A DNA stretch of 32,652 nucleotides from Deltaproteobacteria bacterium (GTDB lineage Bacteria > Desulfobacterota > Desulfuromonadia > Desulfuromonadales > JAAYDE01). The stretch lies in NCBI GenBank assembly GCA_017552515.1, contig JAFZPK010000110.1:1-32652 (forward strand), read 5' to 3'. The notes below the pieces were generated by a model. It was not told the DNA's origin. It was given only the letters and a program-made list of their open reading frames with translations, and made no database searches. The position numbers and the translations under genes are program-made. This document shows, piece by piece, positions 22,020 to 31,108 of this stretch. Each line of letters begins with the position of its first letter. Position 1 is the first letter of the stretch.

Positions 22020-23568
22020 CCATTTTACACCTCCGGCGGCCTCGTCACCGTCGTCGCAACCTCTGGTTCAACTGCCCATACAGCAGCAGGCGCAGCAACC
22101 TCCGCCCCCAAAGGGGGAACCGGGTGCCGGGCCGCAAAAGCTCCCCCAGCAGATGGTAAAGAGCCTGTTCGCGCCTTTCCAGGAACCACTCAGGGGATTG
22201 AAAGTGGACGACCTGCCCTTTACCAGTGAAGTGAACGCGGCTTGGGTGGTCAGGCCCGGGAAAAACGCCCGGGTGCTTTCCATAGCGGTGGCTGCCCTGT
22301 TCGCGTTTATGCTCCTGTGGGCTTCCATCGCCAAAATTGACGAGGTCACCCACGCCGAGGGGAAGGTCATTTCCTCACAACGAACCCAGGTCATCCAAAA
22401 CCTGGAAGGCGGCATTTTGCGTGCGATTCTGGTACGGGAGGGGCAAATCGTCGAAAAAGGCGCGCCGTTGGCGCGTCTGGATAACGAAATGGCTGAAAGC
22501 TATTTCCGTGACGCCGCCCACAAGGCTTTGGACAACACGGTAAACCTTATCCGCCTGGAAGCGGAACTGGCCGGAAAGAAACCCGTTTTCCCCGACGATC
22601 TGGAAGCAAACCTGAGAAAGGGAATGGGGAACGCCGGCAAAGTGGAAGGCCTGTTCCAAAACGTCAAGCAGATCATTAACGACCAGAAAACCACTTACGC
22701 CAACCGCCAGCAGCAACGTGCGGCAGAACTGCGCGTCCTGCGGGCGCAGTACGAACAGCGGCGGCGCGATGTGGAAAGCCAGGTCGCCCGCAGAAAGCAG
22801 CTGAGCGACAGCCTGGCCCTGGCGACCCAGCAGCGCAACATAGCCGCTTCCCTGCTGCAACGGAAAAATTACGCGCAGACACAGTATCTGGAACTGCAGC
22901 AAAAGGTGGTCTCTCTGCAGGGCGAGCTCAACACCTTGGCTTCAACCATTCCCAAAGCCCAGGCGGCCGCAGAGGAAGCCCGCCAGCAGATTGAGGTGCG
23001 CAAAGCCGCACTGGATACTGCCATCACCGAGGAAATCAACAAGCGGCGCGCCGAGCTGGCCTCACTTCTGGAAACCATCTCCGCCGGCCGTGACCGGGTG
23101 AGTCGTACCGAACTGTGCTCTCCGGTACGGGGTACGGTCAAGCAGATCTACATCAATACGGTGGGCGGAGTCGTTAAACCGGGAGAATCCATCATGGATG
23201 TGGTTCCGTTGGATGATGCCCTGATGATCGAGGCGCATGTGCGTCCGGCGGACGTCGCCTTTCTGCATCCCAATCAGCAGGCCATGGTCAAGATTTCCGC
23301 CTATGATTTCTCCATCTACGGCGGACTGGAGGGAGAGTTGGTGGAGATCAGCGCCGATACCATTGAAGACCAGCGCCGTGGCGGTGAATCTTTCTATCAG
23401 GTCAAGGTCCGCACCCATAAAAACTGCATCACCTACCGCGGTGAGGATTTGCCCATTATTCCCGGCATGATGGCCACAGTGGACATTTTGACCGGCAAGA
23501 AAACCGTGCTCGACTATCTGATGAAGCCGCTGCTCAAGGCCAAGCAGAACGCGCTGCGCGAGCGCTGA
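21997..23568 (+). CDS. HlyD/LapC-family type I secretion adaptor (membrane fusion protein)
   Basis: A 523-residue periplasmic adaptor that links the ABC transporter to the TolC-like duct. A Pro/Gln-rich cytosolic N-terminus (to about 85) is followed by one membrane segment (about 90-110, VLSIAVAALFAFMLLWASI), then a lipoyl-like half-motif (EGKVISSQRTQVIQNLEGG), a long coiled coil (about 160-370) and the closing beta-barrel part, with the family-typical ISAYDFSIYGGLEGELVEIS and SFYQVKVRT. The ATG at 21997 lies inside the end of the ABC gene, so the two are translationally coupled; AAAAGG precedes it. The N-terminal Pro/Gln tract is longer than in many HlyD proteins. A hairpin at 23600 ends the unit. 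Confidence 0.92.
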   Translation: MTNKSEPDHFTPPAASSPSSQPLVQLPIQQQAQQPPPPKGEPGAGPQKLPQQMVKSLFAPFQEPLRGLKVDDLPFTSEVNAAWVVRPGKNARVLSIAVAALFAFMLLWASIAKIDEVTHAEGKVISSQRTQVIQNLEGGILRAILVREGQIVEKGAPLARLDNEMAESYFRDAAHKALDNTVNLIRLEAELAGKKPVFPDDLEANLRKGMGNAGKVEGLFQNVKQIINDQKTTYANRQQQRAAELRVLRAQYEQRRRDVESQVARRKQLSDSLALATQQRNIAASLLQRKNYAQTQYLELQQKVVSLQGELNTLASTIPKAQAAAEEARQQIEVRKAALDTAITEEINKRRAELASLLETISAGRDRVSRTELCSPVRGTVKQIYINTVGGVVKPGESIMDVVPLDDALMIEAHVRPADVAFLHPNQQAMVKISAYDFSIYGGLEGELVEISADTIEDQRRGGESFYQVKVRTHKNCITYRGEDLPIIPGMMATVDILTGKKTVLDYLMKPLLKAKQNALRER

Positions 23569-23599
23569 AAAACGTCAGGCTTAAAAACCCGTCAATCAC

Positions 23600-23635
23600 A
23601 AAGGCCCCGTGGATCCATGATCCGCGGGACCTTTT
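23600..23635. terminator. Hairpin between convergent secretion and elongation clusters
   Basis: AAAGGCCCCGTGGATC (23600-23615) pairs with GATCCGCGGGACCTTT (from 23619) with one C/A mismatch and one G-U wobble, around a tiny CAT loop. The plus side runs on into CCTTTTCATA, the minus side into CCTTTGTG. It lies between the stop of the HlyD-family gene (23568) and the stop of the Smr gene (23643), so it can serve as a terminator for both directions. Confidence 0.75.
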
Positions 23636-23642
23636 CATATCA

Positions 23643-24278
23643 TCAGCCCAAACTCTTCAGAAAGACCGCCAGCGCGCCCTCTCCACCCAAACGCTGGGGC
23701 ACCTCGCTCCAGGAAGAGGCCCACTTTTTCCCTTCCTTTTCGAGGAAATGAATGACCGCGCTTCGCAATACCGCCTCGCCGGCAACGGAATTTTTGCCGC
23801 GTCCCGTAATGATCAGCACGCTCCGCAAACCATTGTACACCGATCTTTCGAGAAAATACGCAACCTTGGGCAGTGCCTCGGCCCGCGTCAATCCATGGAG
23901 ATCGATTTCGTCATCCGGATGGAAACGATGGCGCCGGGCGCTGCGTCTCCCCTTCGCTTCCTTTTCATCCTCCCAGTCCAGATCGTCGCGGAAAACCTTG
24001 TCGAAAGAACCAACCGCAATGGCAAAGATCTCCGCATCGCTTTGCGGCGGCGGCGTTCGCGATGCAAGCGGCCGCTCTCGCGACTCGGAGGATTCCGCAT
24101 CACTCTCCTCACCGGGCAAACGCACAACCGCCAGCCGGGCCATTTCCTCTTCGAAAGTTCCTTCGAACAGCGGAGCCGCCACCGGAGAAGCTGGTTGCTT
24201 TTCCGCTTTTTTTTCATATTTTTCCGGCAAGGTTTTTTTCAAGGCACGTAACCGCCCTTTGAAATCGGAACTGGCCAT
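23643..24278 (-). CDS. Smr-domain protein
   Basis: A 211-residue protein with an Smr (MutS2 C-terminal-like) domain at about 120-205. The core motifs are the DLHGLTRAEA block (about 126-135) and the ITGRGKNS block (about 156-163). Smr domains bind nucleic acid and many have endonuclease activity; stand-alone versions such as SmrA/SmrB act on DNA or on stalled-ribosome mRNA. The first 115 residues are charged, with Pro/Ser/Glu-rich stretches and no recognisable fold. It starts 5 bp after the TPR gene's stop and is the last gene of the minus-strand cluster. Its presence behind the elongasome genes may be mere co-transcription. Confidence 0.88.
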   Translation of the reverse strand: MASSDFKGRLRALKKTLPEKYEKKAEKQPASPVAAPLFEGTFEEEMARLAVVRLPGEESDAESSESRERPLASRTPPPQSDAEIFAIAVGSFDKVFRDDLDWEDEKEAKGRRSARRHRFHPDDEIDLHGLTRAEALPKVAYFLERSVYNGLRSVLIITGRGKNSVAGEAVLRSAVIHFLEKEGKKWASSWSEVPQRLGGEGALAVFLKSLG

Positions 24279-24283
24279 AATAC

Positions 24284-25021
24284 CTATCTACGCACCATTT
24301 TGCGACGTCCCTGCATGGAGCGTACCTGCATCTTGAACAGTTCTCCCGTTTTTTCCAGATGGAACTGATACCAGAGCGGGCCATAGTTCTCCATCTTCAT
24401 CCGGCGCCCTTCCCGCAACGCGCTCAAATTCGCTTCCAGTTTTTCATCTCTGCTGGTCTTCTTCAAGCCCCGCTCCATAATCTCGATGGCCTGCTGGTGT
24501 TCGCCAATCTTGTCCATACAGAAGGCGTACAGATTCCAGAGCAACGGCTCATTCTTGGTCAGCGCCACCGCCTTTTCGAAGGTTTTCTTCATTTCCTTCG
24601 GCTTGCTGCGCTTCATATAACAGATGGCCAGCATCCCCATGGCCGCCCAGTTACGGGACAATCCTTTTTTCAAATGCTCAAAGGCCTCGGCAAAATCGCG
24701 TTTGATGTAATAGATCATACCTATCTGGGAATGAATCTGCGAAGTCACATACAACTGCCAGTGGCGATAGCGCAGACCCTTTTCCAACACCTTGATGGCG
24801 CGATCGGTGCGGTTGGCCTGCAACTCGTGTTCGGCCTCCGCCATAATCGCGGTGAGCTTCTTGACAAACAAGCGGCTCAGCACAAAAAATGCCGCCACAA
24901 ACACGACCGAAGCCACCAATGTCGCATATCCCGCATATCCGGAAGCGCCTTTCCAGTATCCCCAGTACAAACCGCTGCCGACCAGCGCAGCAAGAGCAAA
25001 CGATATCAAGATGTTATACAT
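24284..25021 (-). CDS. Membrane-anchored TPR-repeat protein
   Basis: A 245-residue protein with two hydrophobic segments at the N-terminus (about 5-23 and 32-52) and a soluble part made of helical TPR-like repeats. Recognisable units include DRAIKVLEKGLRYR, GMIYYIKRDFAEAFEHLKKGL and GEHQQAIEIMERGLKKT. The C-terminus is basic (QVRSMQGRRKMVRR). TPR repeats bind partner proteins, so a scaffold role at the inner membrane is likely. It follows rodA by 41 bp and AAGGGG precedes the ATG by 7 bases, indicating membership of the mre-mrdA-rodA operon. A link to cell elongation is inference from position only. Confidence 0.75.
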   Translation of the reverse strand: MYNILISFALAALVGSGLYWGYWKGASGYAGYATLVASVVFVAAFFVLSRLFVKKLTAIMAEAEHELQANRTDRAIKVLEKGLRYRHWQLYVTSQIHSQIGMIYYIKRDFAEAFEHLKKGLSRNWAAMGMLAICYMKRSKPKEMKKTFEKAVALTKNEPLLWNLYAFCMDKIGEHQQAIEIMERGLKKTSRDEKLEANLSALREGRRMKMENYGPLWYQFHLEKTGELFKMQVRSMQGRRKMVRR

Positions 25022-25062
25022 ATAATGACCCCTTTTTTAGTATTTGTTCCCTTGAACAACTC

Positions 25063-26157
25063 TCAAAAAATAAAACGGCGCATACTGACATTCAACAACA
25101 GTCCCACACCTACCATGGTGGTAATCATGCTGGTTCCGCCGTAGGAAAACAAGGGCAAGGGCACGCCAACCACCGGCAGCAGGCCAATAACCATCCCCAA
25201 ATTGATGGTTATATGCCAGAACAGCATGGCGGTCACACCGATTGCCAAATAGCGCCCAAAAAGATCGGGAGCGCGATACGCAATAAAGATTCCCCACAAC
25301 ACTATCAGCAGATAGGCCAGCAGCAAGGCGGCACTGCCAATAAATCCCCATTCCTCGGCAAATACCGAAAACGCGAAATCGGTGTGACGCTCCGGCAAAA
25401 ACGACAACTGTGCCTGTGAACCCTGCAGAAAGCCCCTTCCCCAAAAACCGCCATCGCCGACCGCAATCTTGGACTGAATAATATGATATCCCGACCGCAG
25501 GGGATCACTCTCCGGATTCAGGAAAGTGTGGATCCGCGACTTTTGGTAGTCATGCAGGAACGACCATCCCACACACATGGTCACAGCCCCTCCGATTCCC
25601 ATCAGAGCCAAAACCTGCCAACGAATGGGATTGAACAGCACCATGCTCATTCCAATGGCCAGCACAAGCATGGATGTCCCCAGATCCGGCTGCTTGAGAA
25701 TCAAGCCACAGGGAATCGCCAGCAGAATACCGGAAATGAGCATATCCGCAAGAGTGCACTCACGTTCCGCGCTCCGCTTGCTGAAATAACGCGCCAAAAT
25801 GACAATGATCACAATCTTGACGATCTCGCTCGGCTGAAGGTTGAAAAAACCGAGATGGATCCAACGCCGCGCCCCCATCGCCACCTTGCCAAAAACAAAA
25901 ACCCCGGCCAACAGCAACACGGCGCCGCAGTAGAGCGGCCACGCCCAGCGCCGCAACCAGCGATAGTCGAACAGGCAGCAAAGCAGCGCTATCACCAGGC
26001 CAGCCCCCACCCAGCAGATCTGCCGCTGGTAGAAAGGCACCGCGTTTCCCCAGGAATGGGTGGCGCTGTAAATATTGACGACGCCGGCAATCGCTACCAG
26101 GAGCACCATCAACAGCAAAAACCAGTCAAAATGGGTTATAAGCCTGCGATCGAACAT
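25063..26157 (-). CDS. rodA: Rod-shape-determining glycosyltransferase RodA
   Basis: A 364-residue SEDS-family protein that polymerises lipid II into glycan strands for side-wall growth, working with the PBP2 encoded just upstream. About ten membrane segments are visible. The signature region QAQLSFLPERHTDFAFSVFAEEWGFIG (in the C-terminal half; FLPExHTDFxF) contains the Asp shown to be needed in RodA, and the closing block LPLFSYGGTSMITTMVGVGL is the SEDS family signature. The ATG start has only a modest ribosome site (GGATGG). The gap from mrdA is 68 bp. Length is normal. Confidence 0.95.
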   Translation of the reverse strand: MFDRRLITHFDWFLLLMVLLVAIAGVVNIYSATHSWGNAVPFYQRQICWVGAGLVIALLCCLFDYRWLRRWAWPLYCGAVLLLAGVFVFGKVAMGARRWIHLGFFNLQPSEIVKIVIIVILARYFSKRSAERECTLADMLISGILLAIPCGLILKQPDLGTSMLVLAIGMSMVLFNPIRWQVLALMGIGGAVTMCVGWSFLHDYQKSRIHTFLNPESDPLRSGYHIIQSKIAVGDGGFWGRGFLQGSQAQLSFLPERHTDFAFSVFAEEWGFIGSAALLLAYLLIVLWGIFIAYRAPDLFGRYLAIGVTAMLFWHITINLGMVIGLLPVVGVPLPLFSYGGTSMITTMVGVGLLLNVSMRRFIF

Positions 26158-26225
26158 GGGGCATCACCATCCGTCAAAACAAGGATGTTTTTCATCATAT
26201 GAAAGAGACTGCAGGAAAAAGCATA

Positions 26226-28088
26226 TCACTCTTCGCCATATTCATCCTCGGGGATTTCATTGTCGGCACCTTTCACCGGCAAAGCGGGATTAAAATAATG
26301 TCCAATGATGTTGTGACAGATGGGTGCCGCCACACTGCCGCCATGCATTCCGTGCTCCACCACCACCGCCACCGCTATTTCCGGTTTGTCCGCCGGCGCA
26401 AAAGCCACATATAACGCATGATCCCTGAACCGGTAGGGAATATGCCGTTCCTGACTGCGGCTGATTCGCTCCCGCTGCTTGACCACCTGCGCCGACCCGG
26501 TTTTACCGGCAATGGCGACAGATTTCAGCCGGCTTTTCCAGGCGGTTCCCCGGCGCTCGTTGACCACCGCCACCATACCATCCCGAACCGCCCGCAGATT
26601 GCGCTCCCCCAAGGGAAGAAAACGTACCACTTCAGGCTCTTTATTGTAAGCGCCCGTGTCATCGGTAAGGGATTTGATCTCCGCGACCACATGCGGACGG
26701 TAAACGGTGCCGCCGTTGGCAATGGCGGCAGTCATCACCGCCAGTTGCAGCGGTGTCACCAACACAAAGCCCTGCCCGATACTGGCATTGACCGTTTCGC
26801 CGTCAAACCAGCGCTGTTTGAACCGCCGCATCTTCCACTCGCGGGTGGGGATCAGTCCTTTGCGCTCGCCCTTCAGCTCGATACCGGTCTTCTCACCCAG
26901 GCCCAGGGCAAAAGCCATCCGGGAAAGGCGATCAATCCCCATTTCATAACCCACCTGATAAAACCAGACGTCACAGCTTTCCCGCAAGGCCTCGTGCAGA
27001 TTGACCGAACCGTGTCCGCCACGTTTCCAGCATCTGAACCGGCGCGTACCAAACTGGGCTGAACCTGGACAGAAAACGCGCCGTTCCGGATAGGTCATCC
27101 GGGATTCCAGCGCCGCCAGCGCTGTCACCATTTTGAAAGTGGAACCAGGCGGATACTGTCCATGAATCGCCTTGTTGGAAAGCGGATTACGAACATCCCG
27201 GATCAACTCCTGCCACTCCTCGCTGCTGATCCCCCGGGCAAAATGCGCCGGACTGAAACCGGGACGGCTCACCATTGCCAGTACTTCGCCGTTATGCACA
27301 TTCAGCACGACCGCGCTTCCGGCTTCTGTGCCAAAAGCCATCTCCGCAGCCTTTTGCAGTTTCCAGTCGATGGTCAGCCGGATGCTTCGCCCCGGTTTGG
27401 GTTCCTTCGTTTGCAAACTCCGCAGTTTCTTGCCCCGCACGTTGACTTCAATAAACCGCTCTCCCGGTTCACCCCGCAACTCATTTTCCAAACTTTTTTC
27501 CAGGCCACTCTTGCCAATGAAATCCCCGGGATAATATTTTTCGTTTTCGCTTCCTCTCTTCGCCAGTTCCTCTTCGGTAATCTGTCCCAGATATCCCAGA
27601 AGATTGGCGGCCAAATCACCATGGGGATAGAATCGCATGGGCCGGGATTCAATAAAGACACCGGGCAAATCGACGCCATTCTCCTCCAACTGCTCCACCC
27701 GCTCCACTTCCAGATCTTCGGCCAGCACCAGCGGCAGATGCCTGGGCTGCCGTTTCACCTTGCGCCAGTACCGGTCCAGGGTTTCCCGGTCACAGCCCAA
27801 AATCGGCAACAGGCGTTCAAACAGCGATTCCGGATCGTCAATTTCCAGCGGCAAAGCCATCAGGCTGAACGAGGGACGGTTTCCCACCAGCAACTCGCCA
27901 TTGCGATCAAAAATGGATCCACGCGGCGACGGCAAGGGCATGCAGCGAATGCGGTTGTTTTCCGACAGAGCGCGGTAGTGATCGCCACGCACCACCTGCA
28001 AATGCCACAGCCGCAGCAGCAGTACCGTAAAGACCGCCAGCACGACACACACCAGCAGGGAAAACCTTTTTTTGTTCGTCACAACCAC
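26226..28088 (-). CDS. mrdA: Penicillin-binding protein 2 (murein transpeptidase of elongation)
   Basis: A 620-residue class B PBP that cross-links peptidoglycan in the elongasome. One N-terminal membrane anchor (about 10-27) is followed by the pedestal domain (RGSIFDRNGELLVGNRPSF, about 57-75) and the transpeptidase domain with S316-TFK (SxxK), S371-CD (SxN-type) and K529-TG. Ser316 is the acylated nucleophile. The start is GTG at 28088, with GGGAAG 5-7 bases upstream; a second GTG two codons later is an alternative. It sits 43 bp after mreD and before rodA, the usual order. The C-terminal tail is acidic (NEIPEDEYGEE). Confidence 0.96.
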   Translation of the reverse strand: MVVTNKKRFSLLVCVVLAVFTVLLLRLWHLQVVRGDHYRALSENNRIRCMPLPSPRGSIFDRNGELLVGNRPSFSLMALPLEIDDPESLFERLLPILGCDRETLDRYWRKVKRQPRHLPLVLAEDLEVERVEQLEENGVDLPGVFIESRPMRFYPHGDLAANLLGYLGQITEEELAKRGSENEKYYPGDFIGKSGLEKSLENELRGEPGERFIEVNVRGKKLRSLQTKEPKPGRSIRLTIDWKLQKAAEMAFGTEAGSAVVLNVHNGEVLAMVSRPGFSPAHFARGISSEEWQELIRDVRNPLSNKAIHGQYPPGSTFKMVTALAALESRMTYPERRVFCPGSAQFGTRRFRCWKRGGHGSVNLHEALRESCDVWFYQVGYEMGIDRLSRMAFALGLGEKTGIELKGERKGLIPTREWKMRRFKQRWFDGETVNASIGQGFVLVTPLQLAVMTAAIANGGTVYRPHVVAEIKSLTDDTGAYNKEPEVVRFLPLGERNLRAVRDGMVAVVNERRGTAWKSRLKSVAIAGKTGSAQVVKQRERISRSQERHIPYRFRDHALYVAFAPADKPEIAVAVVVEHGMHGGSVAAPICHNIIGHYFNPALPVKGADNEIPEDEYGEE

Positions 28089-28131
28089 AACAGCTTCCCA
28101 ATCACTTTATGATAAAGTTGCCCCGTCGATA

Positions 28132-28680
28132 TCAGTCGTGGGATTCCCAGAACAGCTCCTCTTCCTCAAGCACCGGCCCTGGCAAAGATGCCGCCCATTC
28201 CCAGCGTCTGCGCAGCCAATTGAGGCCATTCAGCAACAGAACGGCCAACAGCAGGTTGAGCCCGGCCTGGGGAAAGAGCTCTGCCGTCGCCAGTATCCAT
28301 AACGAAGCGTTATCCCCAAGGACAAAGGAGAAAAAGGCCAGCAGAAAAATTTCGGCGCAGGTGCCAAAGGCCACCATATAATAAAAGGGAAATGAGGTTT
28401 CGGTATTGACATAGGCAATCAGCGCATGAACGCCAAAAAAAATCAGCGGCAATGTCAAACCGTACAAGCCAAATGTCGTGCCGGAAAAGGTATCCATGAC
28501 ATAGCCCATTCCAAGCACCAGCAATCCCCCGCTCAACCAGCGGCCAAAAAACGCCAGATAAACTGTCATAACAAGAAAGCCGTCCGGCTGCCAGGGTGAA
28601 GAAAGCACCCGGGGGAAAAACCATGTCTGCACTATCACCATCAGGATAACAAACAGAAGCAGGAGCACAAGATCCCGCAT
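28132..28680 (-). CDS. mreD: Rod-shape-determining membrane protein MreD
   Basis: A 182-residue inner-membrane protein with about five hydrophobic segments, starting MRDLVLLLLFVILMVIVQTW and including the MreD-like stretch GLLVLGMGYVMDTFSGTTFGLYGL (about 55-78). MreD joins MreC and links the cytoskeleton to the murein synthases. The ATG shares one base with the mreC stop (TAATG), showing tight coupling. The C-terminal 20 residues form an acidic cytosolic tail with a run of Glu. The sequence family is weakly conserved, so the call rests partly on position between mreC and mrdA. Confidence 0.9.
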   Translation of the reverse strand: MRDLVLLLLFVILMVIVQTWFFPRVLSSPWQPDGFLVMTVYLAFFGRWLSGGLLVLGMGYVMDTFSGTTFGLYGLTLPLIFFGVHALIAYVNTETSFPFYYMVAFGTCAEIFLLAFFSFVLGDNASLWILATAELFPQAGLNLLLAVLLLNGLNWLRRRWEWAASLPGPVLEEEELFWESHD

Positions 28681-29513
28681 TATTCCTCTCCAGCATCATC
28701 CGGCTTCAGGATCAAGACCTCCTCAAGCCGGGAAAAATCCACGTTCGGCGTTACCACAACCGTTTGAAACATGTCATAATTTCGCCGCTCCACCCGGGCC
28801 ACGGTACCTACCGGAATCCCCTTGGGAAACACTCCGCCCTGTCCGGATGTAATGACGAGATCCCCAACGGCAATGGTATTTTGCAACAGGGCAAAGTCCA
28901 GCGTCAGCACCCCGCCCGCTCCCCGGATGACACCGCGGGCGCGGCTCTTCTGCACCAGAGCCGAAAGCGCCGAGGAAGCATCCGTTATCAGCAACACCCG
29001 CGCTGCGTGCGGCGCCACCCGAATCACCCTTCCCACCACACCTTCGGCCACCACGACCGGCGCTCCCATGACAACACCATCGGAACTGCCCTTGTCCAGC
29101 ATCACCGAGCGAAACCAGCTGGTGCTGTCATCGGCAATAACCCGTGCCTGCAAAGCCGGAAGTTCCTGTTCCTCACGGAACTCCAGCAGACGCTGCAAGC
29201 GCTGATTGGTGAGCCTTATTTCCTCCATCTCCTGCAATTTGGCCCGTAACTGCCGATTTTCCTCTTTCAGCCGCCGGTTCTCCTGGGAGACCCCCACCAA
29301 CCGGAAATAATTTTCCCCCCAATTGCCCAGCGTTGTGGCAATCCAGGTAGCCCCCCGCTGAAACGGCGCCATGCTCTCCAGAACAACCTTTTCAAACAGC
29401 GTGGTTGTTTCGCGCTTGCTCAGCTGGACCGAATAGACAAGCAAAGCACAGATCATCAGAAAAATGATGAAAATACCCCTGCGAAATTTTCTTATCCAAT
29501 CCAGCATAGGCAT
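28680..29513 (-). CDS. mreC: Rod-shape-determining protein MreC
   Basis: A 277-residue bitopic protein: a membrane anchor (about 9-30, GIFIIFLMICALLVYSV), a coiled coil (about 65-105, RRLKEENRQLRAKLQEMEEIR) and a periplasmic beta-domain with the family-typical SSWFRSVMLDKGSSDGVVMGAPVV and GQGGVFPKGIPVGTV. MreC activates PBP2 in the elongasome. Start choice is uncertain: the frame opens at a GTG at 29549 with no ribosome site, and ATGs lie at 29513 and 29507. I chose 29513 because other MreC proteins begin shortly before the anchor. It follows mreB after about 200 bp that contain a weak hairpin. Confidence 0.93.
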   Translation of the reverse strand: MPMLDWIRKFRRGIFIIFLMICALLVYSVQLSKRETTTLFEKVVLESMAPFQRGATWIATTLGNWGENYFRLVGVSQENRRLKEENRQLRAKLQEMEEIRLTNQRLQRLLEFREEQELPALQARVIADDSTSWFRSVMLDKGSSDGVVMGAPVVVAEGVVGRVIRVAPHAARVLLITDASSALSALVQKSRARGVIRGAGGVLTLDFALLQNTIAVGDLVITSGQGGVFPKGIPVGTVARVERRNYDMFQTVVVTPNVDFSRLEEVLILKPDDAGEE

Positions 29514-29593
29514 ACCAGGGCGCGGGCAGAAGGGCAAAGCATCTGTCACCGGCGCGGTTATTCAAAAACCAGTCACCGTTAAAACGTACTCGT

Positions 29594-29633
29594 GAAAACA
29601 TCAGGGACGACCCGCACGCGAGCCGCCCCTGAT
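29594..29633 (-). terminator. Weak terminator or attenuator between mreB and mreC
   Basis: ATCAGGG (29600-29606) pairs with CCCTGAT (29627-29633), with a 20-base GC-rich loop that can partly pair internally. On the minus strand the stem is followed by GTTTTC. The short T-run makes full termination unlikely; partial termination would leave mreB expressed above mreCD. Confidence 0.4.
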
Positions 29634-29710
29634 AAGACTGTCAGGATACCTTGATAAAAACCACAAAAAACCTGACCGCATCCGCAAACATCACGAACCG
29701 CGGCAAACGG

Positions 29711-31108
<1,398 letters not shown>

